DNA of 64,000 nucleotides from Alitta virens (GCA_932294295.1 OW028575.1:39620253-39684252); one strand, 5' to 3'; positions 35,471 to 46,211 are shown, numbered from the stretch's first letter. Numbers and translations are program-made. The notes: a model not told the origin generated them from the letters alone.

Positions 35471-35896
35471 CTAAGGTATTAGCCTGAGGTGTAGTGTTCC
35501 GTTGACCTTCCCTTGTTTGAATGATGGATATATACCATTGTTGTCTGTTAAATATATATCTATAATGTCTAAACTGTCAACGTATAGAGGTACATAGCGA
35601 GGATTATCAAAAAATACAGGTGCGCCTCTGTTAATTTGGTTGAAGTACACTCTGTTTAAAATAGGCGACAGTGTAGCATTAACGGGGCTAGGTTTACATA
35701 TAGACGAGTTAATAGTTATATATATAGCATTATACTTATCGACAGGTCTAGGTAAATCTATGTCTAACAAAGCAACTTCCCATTTCCCCTGGGGTATGAA
35801 TGTTACCCTACCAGGTAGTTTAACTCTGAATGATGTTGGTATATTACCAGGAAAGTAGTTCTCCTTATCGACATCAGATGATATGTACACAAACAT
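35471..35896 (-). CDS. mCP: Minor capsid (penton) protein, single jelly-roll
   Basis: A 141-residue beta-rich protein starting with a SDVDKENYFPGNIPTSF segment and WEVALLDIDLP, typical of the N-terminal half of Polinton penton proteins. Its ATG shares a base with the integrase stop (TAATG). The Polinton B equivalent at 48441-48875 has the same position after the integrase and a similar opening (SNIPSDFFVEF). Confidence 0.7.
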   Translation of the reverse strand: MFVYISSDVDKENYFPGNIPTSFRVKLPGRVTFIPQGKWEVALLDIDLPRPVDKYNAIYITINSSICKPSPVNATLSPILNRVYFNQINRGAPVFFDNPRYVPLYVDSLDIIDIYLTDNNGIYPSFKQGKVNGTLHLRLIP

Positions 35897-37026
35897 TATA
35901 TTTTACCTTTGTAATGACGAATAGATGCTGTGGGTATATAAGTGTTAAACTTGTCAGAATAACCATACCATTTAACAAGACTGAGTTTGTGACCTCTAAC
36001 AGTTTTAGTCTTTAGAACTCTGTCAATTTTATATGTTATATCATTTATGTTTTGAACAGATTCTACTAGTAACTCCTCTGTGTAGAAGGACCCTTTGATA
36101 CTGTCACCATTGAGATCCTGTACTTTATATCTAGGGGGGTGTGATGGAATTTGATTACAGACTGTAAATAGTTCCTCAGTCCACTTCTCATGATAGCCTC
36201 GTGAAAAGGGTGCAGTGTATAAGCTCAGTCTAACCAAACTACCTAGAGCTATAGTGAACTTGACTGGTGTGTTAGCCCATCTGTTAAGTATGGGTATGTA
36301 CACTTGTTCATATATAGTATGAGCATTTGCTGTGTTAACAGTAGCAGGCGCCATGTTAATAGAGTGATGGATTGTGTTATTATAGCTAAACATGACATCA
36401 TCCAGAATGTCTATGTACATTGCTGTCTGCTGTTCATAAAAATACTTAAACAGTTTGTTTTCTAATGTGCGATTAAAGCGTTCACTGTAAGACGCTTTGT
36501 GGCGTCCATACGCTATCATGTGATTAATACCTTTGTTGTGCAACATTCTTTGAAAGGAGGCCCCAGTATACTCTCCACCTTGATCAGTACGTATAGTCTT
36601 GCATATCCTACCAGACATCTTAACAATATCTGTAAATGCTATCGTAACATCTGTCGACTTTTTAAACTTAAGCGGACGTGCCCATGCATAGCGTGAAAAA
36701 ATATCTATACATATTAAGATGTATTTGTATCCTCTATTATATTGGGCTAATTGATCCATCTGGATGATATCGCTATCCCATTGTTCAACAATATGTTCCA
36801 CTATTATATGTTCAGTACTAAATATTGTCTTGGGTGTGCTATGTATAGTATGCATCGTCTGCTCCTTCAACCATTTACTCACAACTGTTAAAGTGATGCC
36901 TCGAGGCTTAGATTGTCTCTTCTTTACTTCACTCCATAATTTTCTTACACCTGAATAACTACTAGGTTGACCTATTGTGTAATAGATACCACTCAAAAAC
37001 TGATCTATTGATGCGGTTTGTGCCAT
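35896..37026 (-). CDS. INT: Retroviral-type integrase with chromodomain
   Basis: A 376-residue integrase that would insert the element and create the 6-bp target duplications. The N-terminal helical region is followed by the RNase-H-like core with acidic residues in IIQMDQL, IRTDQGGEY and SYSERFNRTLE (D, D, E), and a C-terminal chromodomain-like segment ending in LVKWYGYSDKFNTY. The frame is intact. Confidence 0.92.
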   Translation of the reverse strand: MAQTASIDQFLSGIYYTIGQPSSYSGVRKLWSEVKKRQSKPRGITLTVVSKWLKEQTMHTIHSTPKTIFSTEHIIVEHIVEQWDSDIIQMDQLAQYNRGYKYILICIDIFSRYAWARPLKFKKSTDVTIAFTDIVKMSGRICKTIRTDQGGEYTGASFQRMLHNKGINHMIAYGRHKASYSERFNRTLENKLFKYFYEQQTAMYIDILDDVMFSYNNTIHHSINMAPATVNTANAHTIYEQVYIPILNRWANTPVKFTIALGSLVRLSLYTAPFSRGYHEKWTEELFTVCNQIPSHPPRYKVQDLNGDSIKGSFYTEELLVESVQNINDITYKIDRVLKTKTVRGHKLSLVKWYGYSDKFNTYIPTASIRHYKGKI

Positions 37027-37287
37027 AATCTACATGTAGACAATCTGTGTTATTATATCCTTACTGCTTGTTATGTTAACAATACCAAAGACAGTTATGA
37101 CAAATAGAAGCCTATTACAGCCTTAATAACACATTCTAAGCGATGGCTCCTGTGATGTACTACTCGCACACTGACATCTCAGTATACCTGTAGATATATG
37201 TGTAACAACACAGAGTAGTGTGTACGATTGGTGCTCTTTATTAACATTAGTGTACAGTGCATAATATGATTTGGTGACGTTGTCTTG

Positions 37288-37322
<35 letters not shown>

Positions 37323-37472
37323 CCCTCCGTGGTGTGTCCCACGAGTAGTAGTTCTGAAACAATAGTAGTAGTGGTGGTAGTAGTACCATAACATAGCAGA
37401 TTGGTAGATAATATCATAACAATATATATAACTAACCTTATATGTTGATAACATGTCGTAACCGCTGGTTCC
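37027..37472. other. Spacer with AT microsatellite
   Basis: Contains an (AT)n tract at about 37291-37319. Open frames through it are Tyr-Ile artefacts. No feature otherwise recognised. Confidence 0.5.
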
Positions 37473-37901
37473 TTAATAATGATTATGACGACTAACTTCA
37501 ACATTAACAACAGTTTTATGTATAGGATCATATTTATCAATATTAAGGTTGTCATGATAGTTCTTTAAACATATAATAAGATCAGTAAAGGATTCGTTAC
37601 TCCTTACTACCTCTATGTAATGTTCTTCAGCACACATTAAACATGGTACAATGTTATATGCAACCCATGTGAGATTATATGTCTCTGTTGGGGCACGTTT
37701 GCAATCACCTAAGGCATAAAATTTAACAACCCAGTCTGAACATTGTTCCATACATTTAGCTGGCGCGCCTGATAGATAATAATCACTTATACACTCATTT
37801 AAAGATGTGAACACATTCTCTGAGTTGTACAATAGTGTTAAACATTTAGGATCCTCACAATCAGGATACGAAAAAACGTACCATCCTATTGTGTATGACA
37901 T
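37473..37901 (-). CDS. Cys-rich accessory ORF, unknown
   Basis: A 142-residue frame with 11 cysteines, including PDCEDPKC, AKCMEQC and PCLMCAEEHY, and several acidic residues; no signal peptide or membrane span. It is the gene nearest the right TIR. I do not recognise the family. The regular Cys spacing and normal amino-acid content argue that it is real. Confidence 0.5.
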   Translation of the reverse strand: MSYTIGWYVFSYPDCEDPKCLTLLYNSENVFTSLNECISDYYLSGAPAKCMEQCSDWVVKFYALGDCKRAPTETYNLTWVAYNIVPCLMCAEEHYIEVVRSNESFTDLIICLKNYHDNLNIDKYDPIHKTVVNVEVSRHNHY

Positions 37902-38512
37902 GTTAATCTTAGACTGGTTGTCTGTATTATTCTACGGTGCATCTATTGTCTTGACTGTTCTCAACTGATGCATGTAGTGCGACATCAGCGTATTATTCAT
38001 CCTGTTATGCTTGAAAGCAAGGGTCTTATTCTTGAACTATGAAGGGGGGCGCCACCTGTTGCTGTTATAATCTGCAACCATAACTGCCATCTAGTGGTCA
38101 TTAAATCATGTTAACAGTCTATACAGAGAGAGGTTCACAAGAAGCCCCCACTCGTTCACTTATATATCAGTCAATAGTATGTTGTATTCTGAACACTCTT
38201 ACTACATCTGAATTAACCTTTATTACTACTATGTTTTAAGAAACAGGACGGAATTGTGCAAATTGTGCAAAGTTGTTCTATTGGTACATATATCACTCTT
38301 GCAGTATTATTCTTCAACATGAGTGAAAGATGATTCATTCTTCAACCTTTCACATACAAACCGAAACAATAGTTCTACACATTGTTATACCTATCACGTA
38401 CTATGTAACATCAGGCCACTAGCACCACCTGTCGTCAACTTAGGAAGCTCAAGAATGGCACAAAATAAGTGCCAGATAGATCATTACTCGAAAACAATAA
38501 TTCCAGGATTGT
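37902..38512. other. Subterminal non-coding region with TIR-like words
   Basis: CCACTAGCACCACCTGTCG at 38416-38434 is the inverse of a TIR word (GACAGGCGGTGCTAGTGG with differences), and GGCGCCACCTGTTGC near 38047 is related. No gene seen. Confidence 0.45.
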
Positions 38513-38775
38513 CACACTTCTCACGTCCTCTACAGTAATCAAACTATAGCCCACGGCATTCCGCATCTTCTATAGTAATCACACTATAGCCCGCGGGGTT
38601 CCACTGGTTCATCGGTCATGCAAAGAGGACGGGTTAGACCCTCGGGCACCCATTCGAGGCATGACATCCATACATATCGTCGAAGCGCCACCTAGCGGCC
38701 ACCGTCATAGGTACCACTAGCACCGCCTGTCGGGGGCCACCAGAAGCTACGTTTTATAGTAGCATTCTAACTACT
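38513..38775. repeat. Right TIR of Polinton A
   Basis: Inverse complement of 12367-12629, ending CTAACTACT, followed by target duplication CTGATG. Confidence 0.95.
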
Positions 38776-38858
38776 CTGATGTTCTAGACTGTCCATACCA
38801 ATAAATCCCCTTCTCATCGTAGAGCTACTACAGATTGAAATATTAAGATGATCCTCAC

Positions 38859-38970
38859 CTTTATTGCAAAAAGACATGCCCTTAACATGGGCATGTATTT
38901 CATTTTGGAAACATCTGGCATGAACGCCTGTGTAATCTTCTTTGGTATACCATCTTTACAAAAAAGCATG
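38859..38970 (-). CDS. Predicted third exon of host STELLO/DUF288-like gene
   Basis: Acceptor TTTATTTCAG and donor AAG/GTGAGG frame 112 nt. Entered in phase 2 from the exon at 39362-39525 it is open and encodes a segment ending MLRACLFAIK, where I would expect the GYLFAIQ-like motif of STELLO/DUF288 glycosyltransferase-like proteins. Polinton A begins 82 bp after the donor, so later exons, if any, would lie beyond it at lower coordinates. Confidence 0.45.
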
Positions 38971-39361
38971 CTGAAATAAAACATAAAGCTTTGATCACTA
39001 GACGGAATGAATAACCAGGGCTTCAAAATCAGAACTATAGTAATCAGTATTTCTTCATTGCAGACCCTCCAATTTACCACTCATAGCATCATATCAATCT
39101 GACCCTCTCTTTATTATATATAATTTCTGGAAAAAGATCACGAAAGAAAAAAAGTTTGCTTTGTATTAGTCATGAACCAAAAACTAATTTGTCTGGTTCA
39201 ATTGGCAAACCGACTTGTAGATAGTTTCTTTTATGTGAGATCTACTTTCTTGAGGAACTGTAAAGGAACTATGAGAAGGAACTGTGTTCAGAAAGAATTG
39301 GAGAGAAGGAACTGGTTTCACCTATCTTATAATCTATATTAAAATCCAACATTTAACCTAC

Positions 39362-39525
39362 CTTTTCCCGTTGTCTGTCAATACTAAAACTTTCCAATCT
39401 TGGTACTTCTCGGAAGCATTTTTGCAGAGGTCAGTAACTGAATGATTACGCTCATTCGTAATGATCCATTTTCTGGCAGGTTTTGGAGAAGAATGTGTCG
39501 GGTAAACATTTTGCTTTTCCAATAC
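39362..39525 (-). CDS. Predicted second exon of host STELLO/DUF288-like gene
   Basis: Acceptor TTATTGCAG and donor AAAAG/GTAGGT enclose 164 nt, entered in phase 0 as left by exon 1. The peptide contains KWIITNERNHS and YQDWKVLVLTDN, similar to the start of the STELLO/DUF288 domain (a KWIV..T segment, then W..VVVGD). Together with the membrane-anchor exon upstream this suggests a Golgi type II protein. The family call is from memory of the motif pattern. Confidence 0.5.
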
Positions 39526-39729
39526 CTGCAATAAACATGAAACTCCAAGTTGACCCATAATGAAATATAAATAGATAATATTAGTTAGTTAGAGGGTATG
39601 TAAGATATGAGGCATATTATTTATATTTTTTGCAATCTGAATAATGATGTTATAGTTGACTTACATGCACCACCCCAACCCTCTGTGCAGTACGATAGAT
39701 TAGGATAAATGAAGGAGTAATATAATGTC

Positions 39730-40760
39730 ACTAAAACGGAGTTATGTAAACACGTTCGTGCTTTGCCGATTTAATATGAAGCATATATTTTTTTTCTAGT
39801 TCAAAGTGGAATCTAACAAAATGCCTGAGAATTTTTTCCAACACTCTCCAGTAATTATTATCCAGTTGAATTTCTGGGGTTTGTCTTACTTTCTTTATCG
39901 GGTGTGGTAAACAGCATAAAATATGTCTTATCAACACTAAGTGAAAGTTTATTACTGTCTACCCATAATTTAATTCTTTGTAAATTCACAGTTTAAATTG
40001 TTCCCCATTTCATCAAAATGATTTCCCTCCATAAATAAACTACTATCATCAGTGAAAAGTATAGGCATTACAATGGTTGATACATTGGCTAAATCATTTA
40101 TATATAAAAGGAACAACAAGTGTCCCAAAATGGACCCTTGGGGAACACCACAAGATATCAGCTGATCACCAGACCTAACATTATTGAATGCACAAACTGA
40201 TATCTGTTAGACAAGTAGCTTGTAATCCATTCCACGTATACCATATTGTTGTAGCTTATTCAGGAGGATGCCGTAGTTGACAGTATCAAATTTTTTACTA
40301 AAATCCAAGAATACACCTTAGTAGTAATAACCTCGGTCTAGGGCTGTTAATATGTGATTTGTTAATATCTTTAATATCATGAGTGCCATTGCTGTACTAT
40401 GTTTCTCTCTAACCCCGATAGCATTCCAAATTGGGCCAGCATCGTTTCTATATCGGCCACCATCGGTACAACATCATTTCAACATCGCTAACATTGTGCT
40501 GACGTCAATACACTTTGGAATGCCATCTGGGAAATCCAAACTGATTTCGATACAATGAATTGTATTTATCAATCAATTTTATAAGCATTATACCCTCAAA
40601 TATTTTCGCAAATAGATTTAACACAGAAACAGGTCGGAAGTTTTTGACCCTCATTGAATTGCCTGATTTAAAACAGGAATCACTTTAGCTCTTTTTATTT
40701 CATGAGGAACAACACCTTGCTGTAATGATAAATAAACAACTAAATGAGCCAATGAATCTA
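39730..40760 (-). pseudogene. Non-LTR retrotransposon reverse transcriptase relic
   Basis: Minus-strand frames give, in order, HEIKRAKVIPV and NFRPVSVLNLFAKIFE (near 40730-40590), [20 protein letters not shown] (near 40320), a GVPQGS-like block (near 40140), the FTDD catalytic box (near 40045) and LSLSVDKTYFMLF (near 39940). These are the successive blocks of a Jockey/CR1-like reverse transcriptase, broken by frameshifts, stops and a probable insertion at about 40380-40550. Confidence 0.75.
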
Positions 40761-40989
40761 CAAAACATATGTTTTGAAAAAGCAAGAATATTTCATATTT
40801 TTGCCATATTATTTAAATTTCATAAATATTTGTGGGTATGAGACCCCTAAAGGTGCAACTACACTATCTTAGACATAATAATCATATAATAATCATATGA
40901 TAGTGATACAGAGCAAATAGTGGCACACGCATCTCAAACTGCCATAAAGACAGAGACACAGTTAATTTATTTCATATTTTCTAAATTTA

Positions 40990-41480
40990 GATTATTTCAA
41001 CCAAATCAGTCAATTTTCGGCACTTAAACTGTTCGAGATAGGCACCAGAGCATGTAGAAGAGTGACAGCCTAACTTAATGTTTTTGTTACTGGAGCAGAA
41101 CTCTAACACTAATGCACTTACCCTAACAAACTTTTGTACAGTTATACTCTATTTTGCTTAGTGGTGCCTTTTAAAAGTCACATTGACATATATTGGCTAT
41201 AATTTACAAAATTTGGAAAAATAGAAAACAATATTTTGTTGTCTGCTCCGAAATATTATATTTTAACCAGTGGACCACTAAATGTGTGTGATATTGGAAA
41301 AAAAATATGGAAGTGGCATTCCCTGCAAAAATCAACATTAAAAGTCAACAGAATGAAAGTATGTGACAAAAACAAAAATTAGATTTGTATGGGTGAAATG
41401 TCAGAACAAACACTTATGCTGTGCATTAGAGCAAACAGATTTTCTGCACTTAAACTGTCCGAAATAGACACAAAAAGTAC
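40990..41480. repeat. Diverged dispersed repeat related to the host segment
   Basis: Two stretches (41020-41085 and 41390-41475) with words such as GATAGGCACCAGAGCAT, ACAGCCTAACTTAATG and AGAGCAAACAG match 3450-3560 imperfectly. Confidence 0.6.
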
Positions 41481-41525
41481 GGGTCAGCCTTATCCTCCTA
41501 AATTAGTTTTAAATAAAGTGTTGTA

Positions 41526-42417
41526 ACGCCATATATTGGTTATCAAATAGATTTGGATACAGCTCATATACCACAGTACGATAAAGATAATTCTGGATAT
41601 ATCTACATCTTAGCTGGTATAGATTGCTTCAGTAAAGTCGCTCATACAGTAGCTTTGAAAAGTTTGAAATCGCAAGAATTTGTCCCAGCTTTAAAAAGCT
41701 TGTTGTTAAAATTAGGAACTATAACCAACTGTCGTTCTGATAGAGGTCCCGAGTTCAGATCCCATGCGACACAGAATTTATTCAAGAAACTGAGAATAAA
41801 TCATTTTTTTACCAATAATACAGAAACAAAGGCCAACATAGTTGAGAGATTTTTCAAGACTTTAAAAAAGTTATTGTTTACCTATATGCTTGCTCAAAAT
41901 ACACACAAATGGGTGGATCAGTTGCAAAAAGCAACAAATTCGTACAATCACACTTATCATAGCAGTATTAAACAGACTTCTGCTTCGGTTAAAGTATCAG
42001 ACGAATACAAAATATGGAAACAGTTATACGAAACGGAGCGTCATGATAGGATACAAACCAATTTTCGTTTTAATATACACGATACAGTTACGATAAGTGT
42101 ACTCAGACATCCATTCATGAGAGCATTTGACGAATCGTGGACAAGAGAGCATTTCTTTGTAGCTGAGCGAGAAATGCGAGATATTAATCCGATATGTATA
42201 TTAAAAGACATAAAAAATGAACTCTTAAACGGATATTTCCAGGAAAACAAGTTACAGAAAGTTATAGTTGATGATAATCAAACTAATCTCATAGAAAAAA
42301 TACTTAGAAAAAAAAGAGATAAAGTTTTGGTTAAATGGTTGGGGTGGCCTTAGAAACATTCGACCTGGATGAAAAAAAGTGAGATAGAACATTTGAAAAA
42401 ATCAACAAACCTTTGAG
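41526..42417 (+). pseudogene. INT: Solo Polinton integrase relic (third element)
   Basis: The frame starts within an integrase core (LDTAHIPQYDK) and contains the acidic residues in CRSDRGPEF and KANIVERFFKTLK and a chromodomain-like end (LVKWLGWP). It clearly resembles the Polinton B integrase but is a different copy. It lacks the N-terminal region, has TAG at 42351-42353, and then continues open to TGA near 42415. No TIR or other Polinton gene lies next to it, so it is a fragment of a third, older element. Confidence 0.88.
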
Positions 42418-42571
42418 TTAATGTTAAAAGGTAATATATTTTTCCCTGAGTGTTCTCAACCTACCTGGTGACCTGGTGACCTGGTGGTTTGATGACCTAG
42501 GGTGAGCTTCAGAGAGTATATTAGGCTGTGATGCATGAAGAGATTACATTCTGAACTATGTCATCGATGTC

Positions 42572-44258
42572 ATGTTTTGATGCACTGGATAAAGGAATAA
42601 AGAAAGAACTGAATGCAATTGGAAATGCTTTGTGATATTACTTGAAAGAATGAGATGATGCAAGTGTAAAAATTAAAACACATACTAACAAATAAAACTC
42701 ACATTTATGTTTGTTTTATTATATTATATACTAATAAATTTGAAACCTATTTAGATTAAAATCTAAATCTAAATACAATTCAAATGTGCTGCTGTTGGAA
42801 TTACCATATTGTATAGGCTAAGATGACCAGGTACCAGTGTGCCAAGTATAGCCGACTAAATTATATAAAATGTTGCTATGTCATTGAATTGTTTTTTTTT
42901 TTAAATTGGACATTGAGTGAATGCAGTGCTTTGAATAAAATTGCAGAAAAAAAGTGTTTTATTTTAAAAGGGCTCGATACTGCAAACAAGTAGGTGTAAA
43001 TCGACTAGCATTCGATGGTTTAATGGCACACGTACCTCTCCCGCCGGGTTATGACACCCACATGCACAATGGTTAACCCGACGTGTGACATGACCTAGAT
43101 AGATCAGAGGTCTAAACAAACAACACCTTTTTTATATTATATAAAAGACGCGAAACGCAATATTAAGATTTAGTTTTAAATGTATTTTAATAAAAAAAAA
43201 TAGGTACACAATAATTTCAAACTTACCAATATGATCACAAGGAAGTTAACCAGGACGACAGCATATATCAAAGAGATGAATGTAGCTTTTTCTGTCTGGC
43301 GTAGCTGACCAAGACATGTGGTCAGTATCTTCACCTTCGCCATACTTTTGCAAATCGTGCTGAAACCCAAACTTCTAGCTATCTTTCATAGTTGGCTGTG
43401 CAACGCAATAGCAAAACATTTGAAGCATGTAAAGTATATAGTTGAATATAGTTATAATGAGGAAGTCCTGTTAGGTCTATGTGTTCAACTCTCAAAGGTC
43501 ACCGTGGCTGGGTGATTTTGTGATCAACAAAAAAAAAAATCAGTTTTGAATGAGTGAAATGAACAACCGCTTATGCTACGCATTAATAGAGCAAACAGGT
43601 TTCCTGCACTTAACTGTCGGAGATAGGCACTAGAGCATTCAGAAGAGTAACAGCCTAACTTAATGTAGTAATGCATATGCTTGTAGTTTGAAAGATACAC
43701 ATTGGACCTTTTTTTACCCTCAGTGAACGAAGTTCAAAATAACTTTCTGTAATCATCAATGTTCGTCTGACCAGGGGCTCTCCACTGGCTGGATCAGCTT
43801 GTGACTTCCTATTCTGGTGCCCTTTTGGATCTATACGTTTTGGTATGTGTAGAATGTGAATTTGGATGAGCTTGTGAAGAAACATCTGATATACATTTTT
43901 ATGTTTATCTGCCAGCCCAAAACTAAAGTTACCATATGCCAGCCATCCTTAGGATTTCAACTGCCAGCGGCAAAATTTTTGCAAGCTCCACTGTATTTTT
44001 CTGCCAGCTGGCAGTAATTAGCAACCATCAAGTTTAGAAAATTCTACAAGCAGCAATAAGTTGAAAAATATTCCAGGTTATGACTTAATTACATAATAAT
44101 GAACAGTATGTAATACAGAGGCTACAGAGGCCCGATCCTAGGGCAACGCAAGCAAAGCAGATGCGTTGGTGCACTGCACCTGAACAGGCCCTACATATTG
44201 ATGCCTAAAAAAAAAGGAAAGAGAAGGTCTTGAAACATAATCCCTGCAAACACCAATA
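42572..44258. repeat. Duplicated host segment, copy 2 left part
   Basis: Matches 2462-4148 without net length change and with few substitutions; it ends at the target duplication CCAATA and resumes at 63743. Confidence 0.95.
43227..43343 (-). CDS. Predicted first coding exon of host STELLO/DUF288-like gene
   Basis: 39 codons from the first ATG to donor ATTG/GTAAGT, phase 0, with a hydrophobic anchor (FISLIYAVVLVNFLVIIL). Exons at 39362-39525 and 38859-38970 follow on the same strand with compatible phases. A duplicate exon lies at 3117-3233. Polinton B is inserted about 0.9 kb upstream of this ATG, in the likely promoter region. Confidence 0.5.
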
Positions 44259-44425
44259 AGTAGTATCGTTTGTTCACTCTAATACTGCTGCTTTTGAAAA
44301 ATAATTATTCGCGGTGGGTGGCGAAAACATGATCATTCGCTAATTGCTTTTGGGGTGAAATGGGGTAAATTGGGACTGCTTTTGTGTTGATTGCTTTTGG
44401 GGTGAATTGGGGTGAATTGAAAACA
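44259..44425. repeat. Left TIR of Polinton B
   Basis: The first 69 bp are identical to the inverse right end; after a short mismatch the match continues through TAATTGCTTTTGGGGTGAA and then degenerate GGGGTGAATT units. Confidence 0.95.
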
Positions 44426-44535
44426 ATTCAATGGATACAATGACAAACACAATTCTTTGTGGACACAATTCTTTGAAGTAATTCTAAACTACAGGAGAGT
44501 TTGCACGTGGCTAATTGCTATCGAAAGGGGGTGCA

Positions 44536-44543
44536 TATAAAAA
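44536..44543 (+). promoter_or_regulatory. TATA box of the PC4-like gene of Polinton B
   Basis: TATAAAAA lies 61-68 bp upstream of the ATG at 44604, just inside the TIR. Confidence 0.6.
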
Positions 44544-44603
44544 CTGCCCAAGCCATAGACAGTCATTCTCTTCATAGCACTCACAAGCTCTACATATTCT
44601 GCA

Positions 44604-45110
44604 ATGACTGACCAACCTAAGTTTGACCATCAGTGCGTGGAGATTGGAGATAAGAGGAGTACAGTAGCTTCTGTTACAACCAATGGGTTCTCTCTTACAC
44701 AATTCCACCTTCAACCTGGTGGCAAACTGAAACCGAAGTCAATTGCTATGAATGTCAGAGCTACCAAGGTTCTTGATCAAAACCTTGATGAAATAAGACG
44801 CACAATTTGCGATTTGAAGAACGGAGAACTGAAAGATGCGTACTCTCTACCTCTTGGTCAATTGTTATTCTTATCAATTGATCCTGGAGTGAGATGTGTT
44901 AGCATAAGGAAGTTCTTCCGTCCAAAATTCGATAGAAAAAGACTCTTCCCAGGATCACAGGGTCTTGGTCTAACAATAGAAGAGTTTGAACGACTCTTTT
45001 CAGAATGGCATGAACTGATGGAAACAGTTCCATTGGATCAAGCTGAAACATGTGAACATGAAAAAGATGATCAAAGCTGTGTTTATTGTTTCGGATTAAT
45101 TAGTCCCTAA
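44604..45110 (+). CDS. Double PC4-like protein, Polinton B
   Basis: 168 residues. The second half (about 95-145) has the PC4 pattern: CVSIRKFFRPKF strands, then PGSQGLGLTIEEFERLFSEW. The first half has a weaker version (GFSLTQFHLQPGG then KPKSIAMNVRATKVLDQNLD). The C-terminus has CEHEKDDQSCVYC, which may bind a metal. It parallels the two-PC4 protein of Polinton A. A role in single-stranded DNA binding during protein-primed replication or in late transcription is inference. Confidence 0.6.
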   Translation: MTDQPKFDHQCVEIGDKRSTVASVTTNGFSLTQFHLQPGGKLKPKSIAMNVRATKVLDQNLDEIRRTICDLKNGELKDAYSLPLGQLLFLSIDPGVRCVSIRKFFRPKFDRKRLFPGSQGLGLTIEEFERLFSEWHELMETVPLDQAETCEHEKDDQSCVYCFGLISP

Positions 45111-45563
45111 CATACTCAATATAATAAATACAGGTATTCCATCATATCAATGAGAGTTTGTAAAATATAAAAAAAATATATAATATAAATACCCTCCCAA
45201 AAAAAAAAAAAAAAAGCAGTGGAATAACTGCACAAAATTATGACTTCATGAGCTGGCCTGCGCGTGGCGAAGTTGCTATCAAAAACCAACAGCTCCATAC
45301 AGCTTAAATATATTTACCTCATAGTATATTCCGTGACTTGTGATGCATTCAACTCCTTTTAAGACATAATTGATAAATATTTAAGGAAGGACGGAGGGCA
45401 TAGTCAAACTATTTCAATAATAAAGTTTGATCCACATACTCCGCCTTCCCCTATAAAGGGGATCGTCCTTCGTAGACTTATCCAGTCACTGCGGGGAGAT
45501 ATATTAAAATAAACATTCCACAATTCATTTTTTCATTCGTAGATTTTCTTTTCACGCATAAAG
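45111..45563. promoter_or_regulatory. Spacer with promoter of ATPase gene
   Basis: Contains a poly-A run (45199-45214) and CTATAAAGGGG, TATA box at 45452-45457, about 107 bp before the ATPase ATG. Confidence 0.5.
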
Positions 45564-46211
45564 ATGTTCCCTTTCGAAGCAGGATGTACACACATTACAA
45601 TCGGTCAGAGCGGTTCTGGTAAGACTCAGTTTATTTATAAAGTATTAGAAAATAAAAATGTCATGTTTGGTAGCAATCCCCCGCAAAAAATACGGTATTA
45701 TTACGGAATTTGGCAGGAATTATTCGCAGAAATGTTAAAAGTTATTGACGGACTTTCATTCCATGAAGGACTACCAACAGAAGAAGAATTACTAGCTTTT
45801 ACTGATCCAAATACCCACTCACTAATAATTTTAGATGATGTTATGCATCTAGCTGCTAATAGTCAGGTTGTGGAATTGATTTTTACGAGGATATCGCACC
45901 ACAGATGTTGTAGTTGTTTTTATCTTCAACAGAATGCTTTTATCAAAGGAAAAAACCAAATAACGATTGCAATGAACACTAAATACATCGAAGTCTTTCG
46001 CTCTCCCCGCAGCTTGATGCAGTTGCAATATTTAAATAGTCAAATATTTCCTAACGATAAAAATATATTATCTAAATCTTATAAAGATATCATGGCAGAA
46101 CATAAATTTGGATATCTAGTTATTGATCTAACAGCTCATTGCATAGATAAATTAAGAATAAGATCCCAAATTTTTCCTTCAGACAACACAATCGTATATA
46201 TCAATGAATAA
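45564..46211 (+). CDS. ATP: DNA-packaging ATPase (FtsK/HerA type), Polinton B
   Basis: 215 residues. Walker A GQSGSGKT (14-21), Walker B SLIILDDVM (about 87-95), and C-terminal FPSDNTIVYINE. It aligns by eye with the Polinton A ATPase over its whole length. It would power genome packaging. It starts the main plus-strand gene cluster. Confidence 0.92.
   Translation: MFPFEAGCTHITIGQSGSGKTQFIYKVLENKNVMFGSNPPQKIRYYYGIWQELFAEMLKVIDGLSFHEGLPTEEELLAFTDPNTHSLIILDDVMHLAANSQVVELIFTRISHHRCCSCFYLQQNAFIKGKNQITIAMNTKYIEVFRSPRSLMQLQYLNSQIFPNDKNILSKSYKDIMAEHKFGYLVIDLTAHCIDKLRIRSQIFPSDNTIVYINE

Larger units (their letters stand above)
12367..38775. mobile_element. Polinton/Maverick element A (26.4 kb)
   Basis: The element is bounded by 263-bp near-identical TIRs beginning AGTAGTTAGAATGC, and flanked by the 6-bp direct repeat CTGATG (12361-12366 and 38776-38781). 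Polintons typically have AG...CT termini and 6-bp target duplications. It encodes protein-primed polymerase B, integrase, packaging ATPase and two capsid proteins plus accessory genes; no adenain-type protease is visible. A tandem duplication of about 8.1 kb inflates it from about 18.3 kb. The insertion lies 82 bp beyond the donor of a predicted host exon (38859-38970), so it probably sits in a host intron. Confidence 0.95.
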
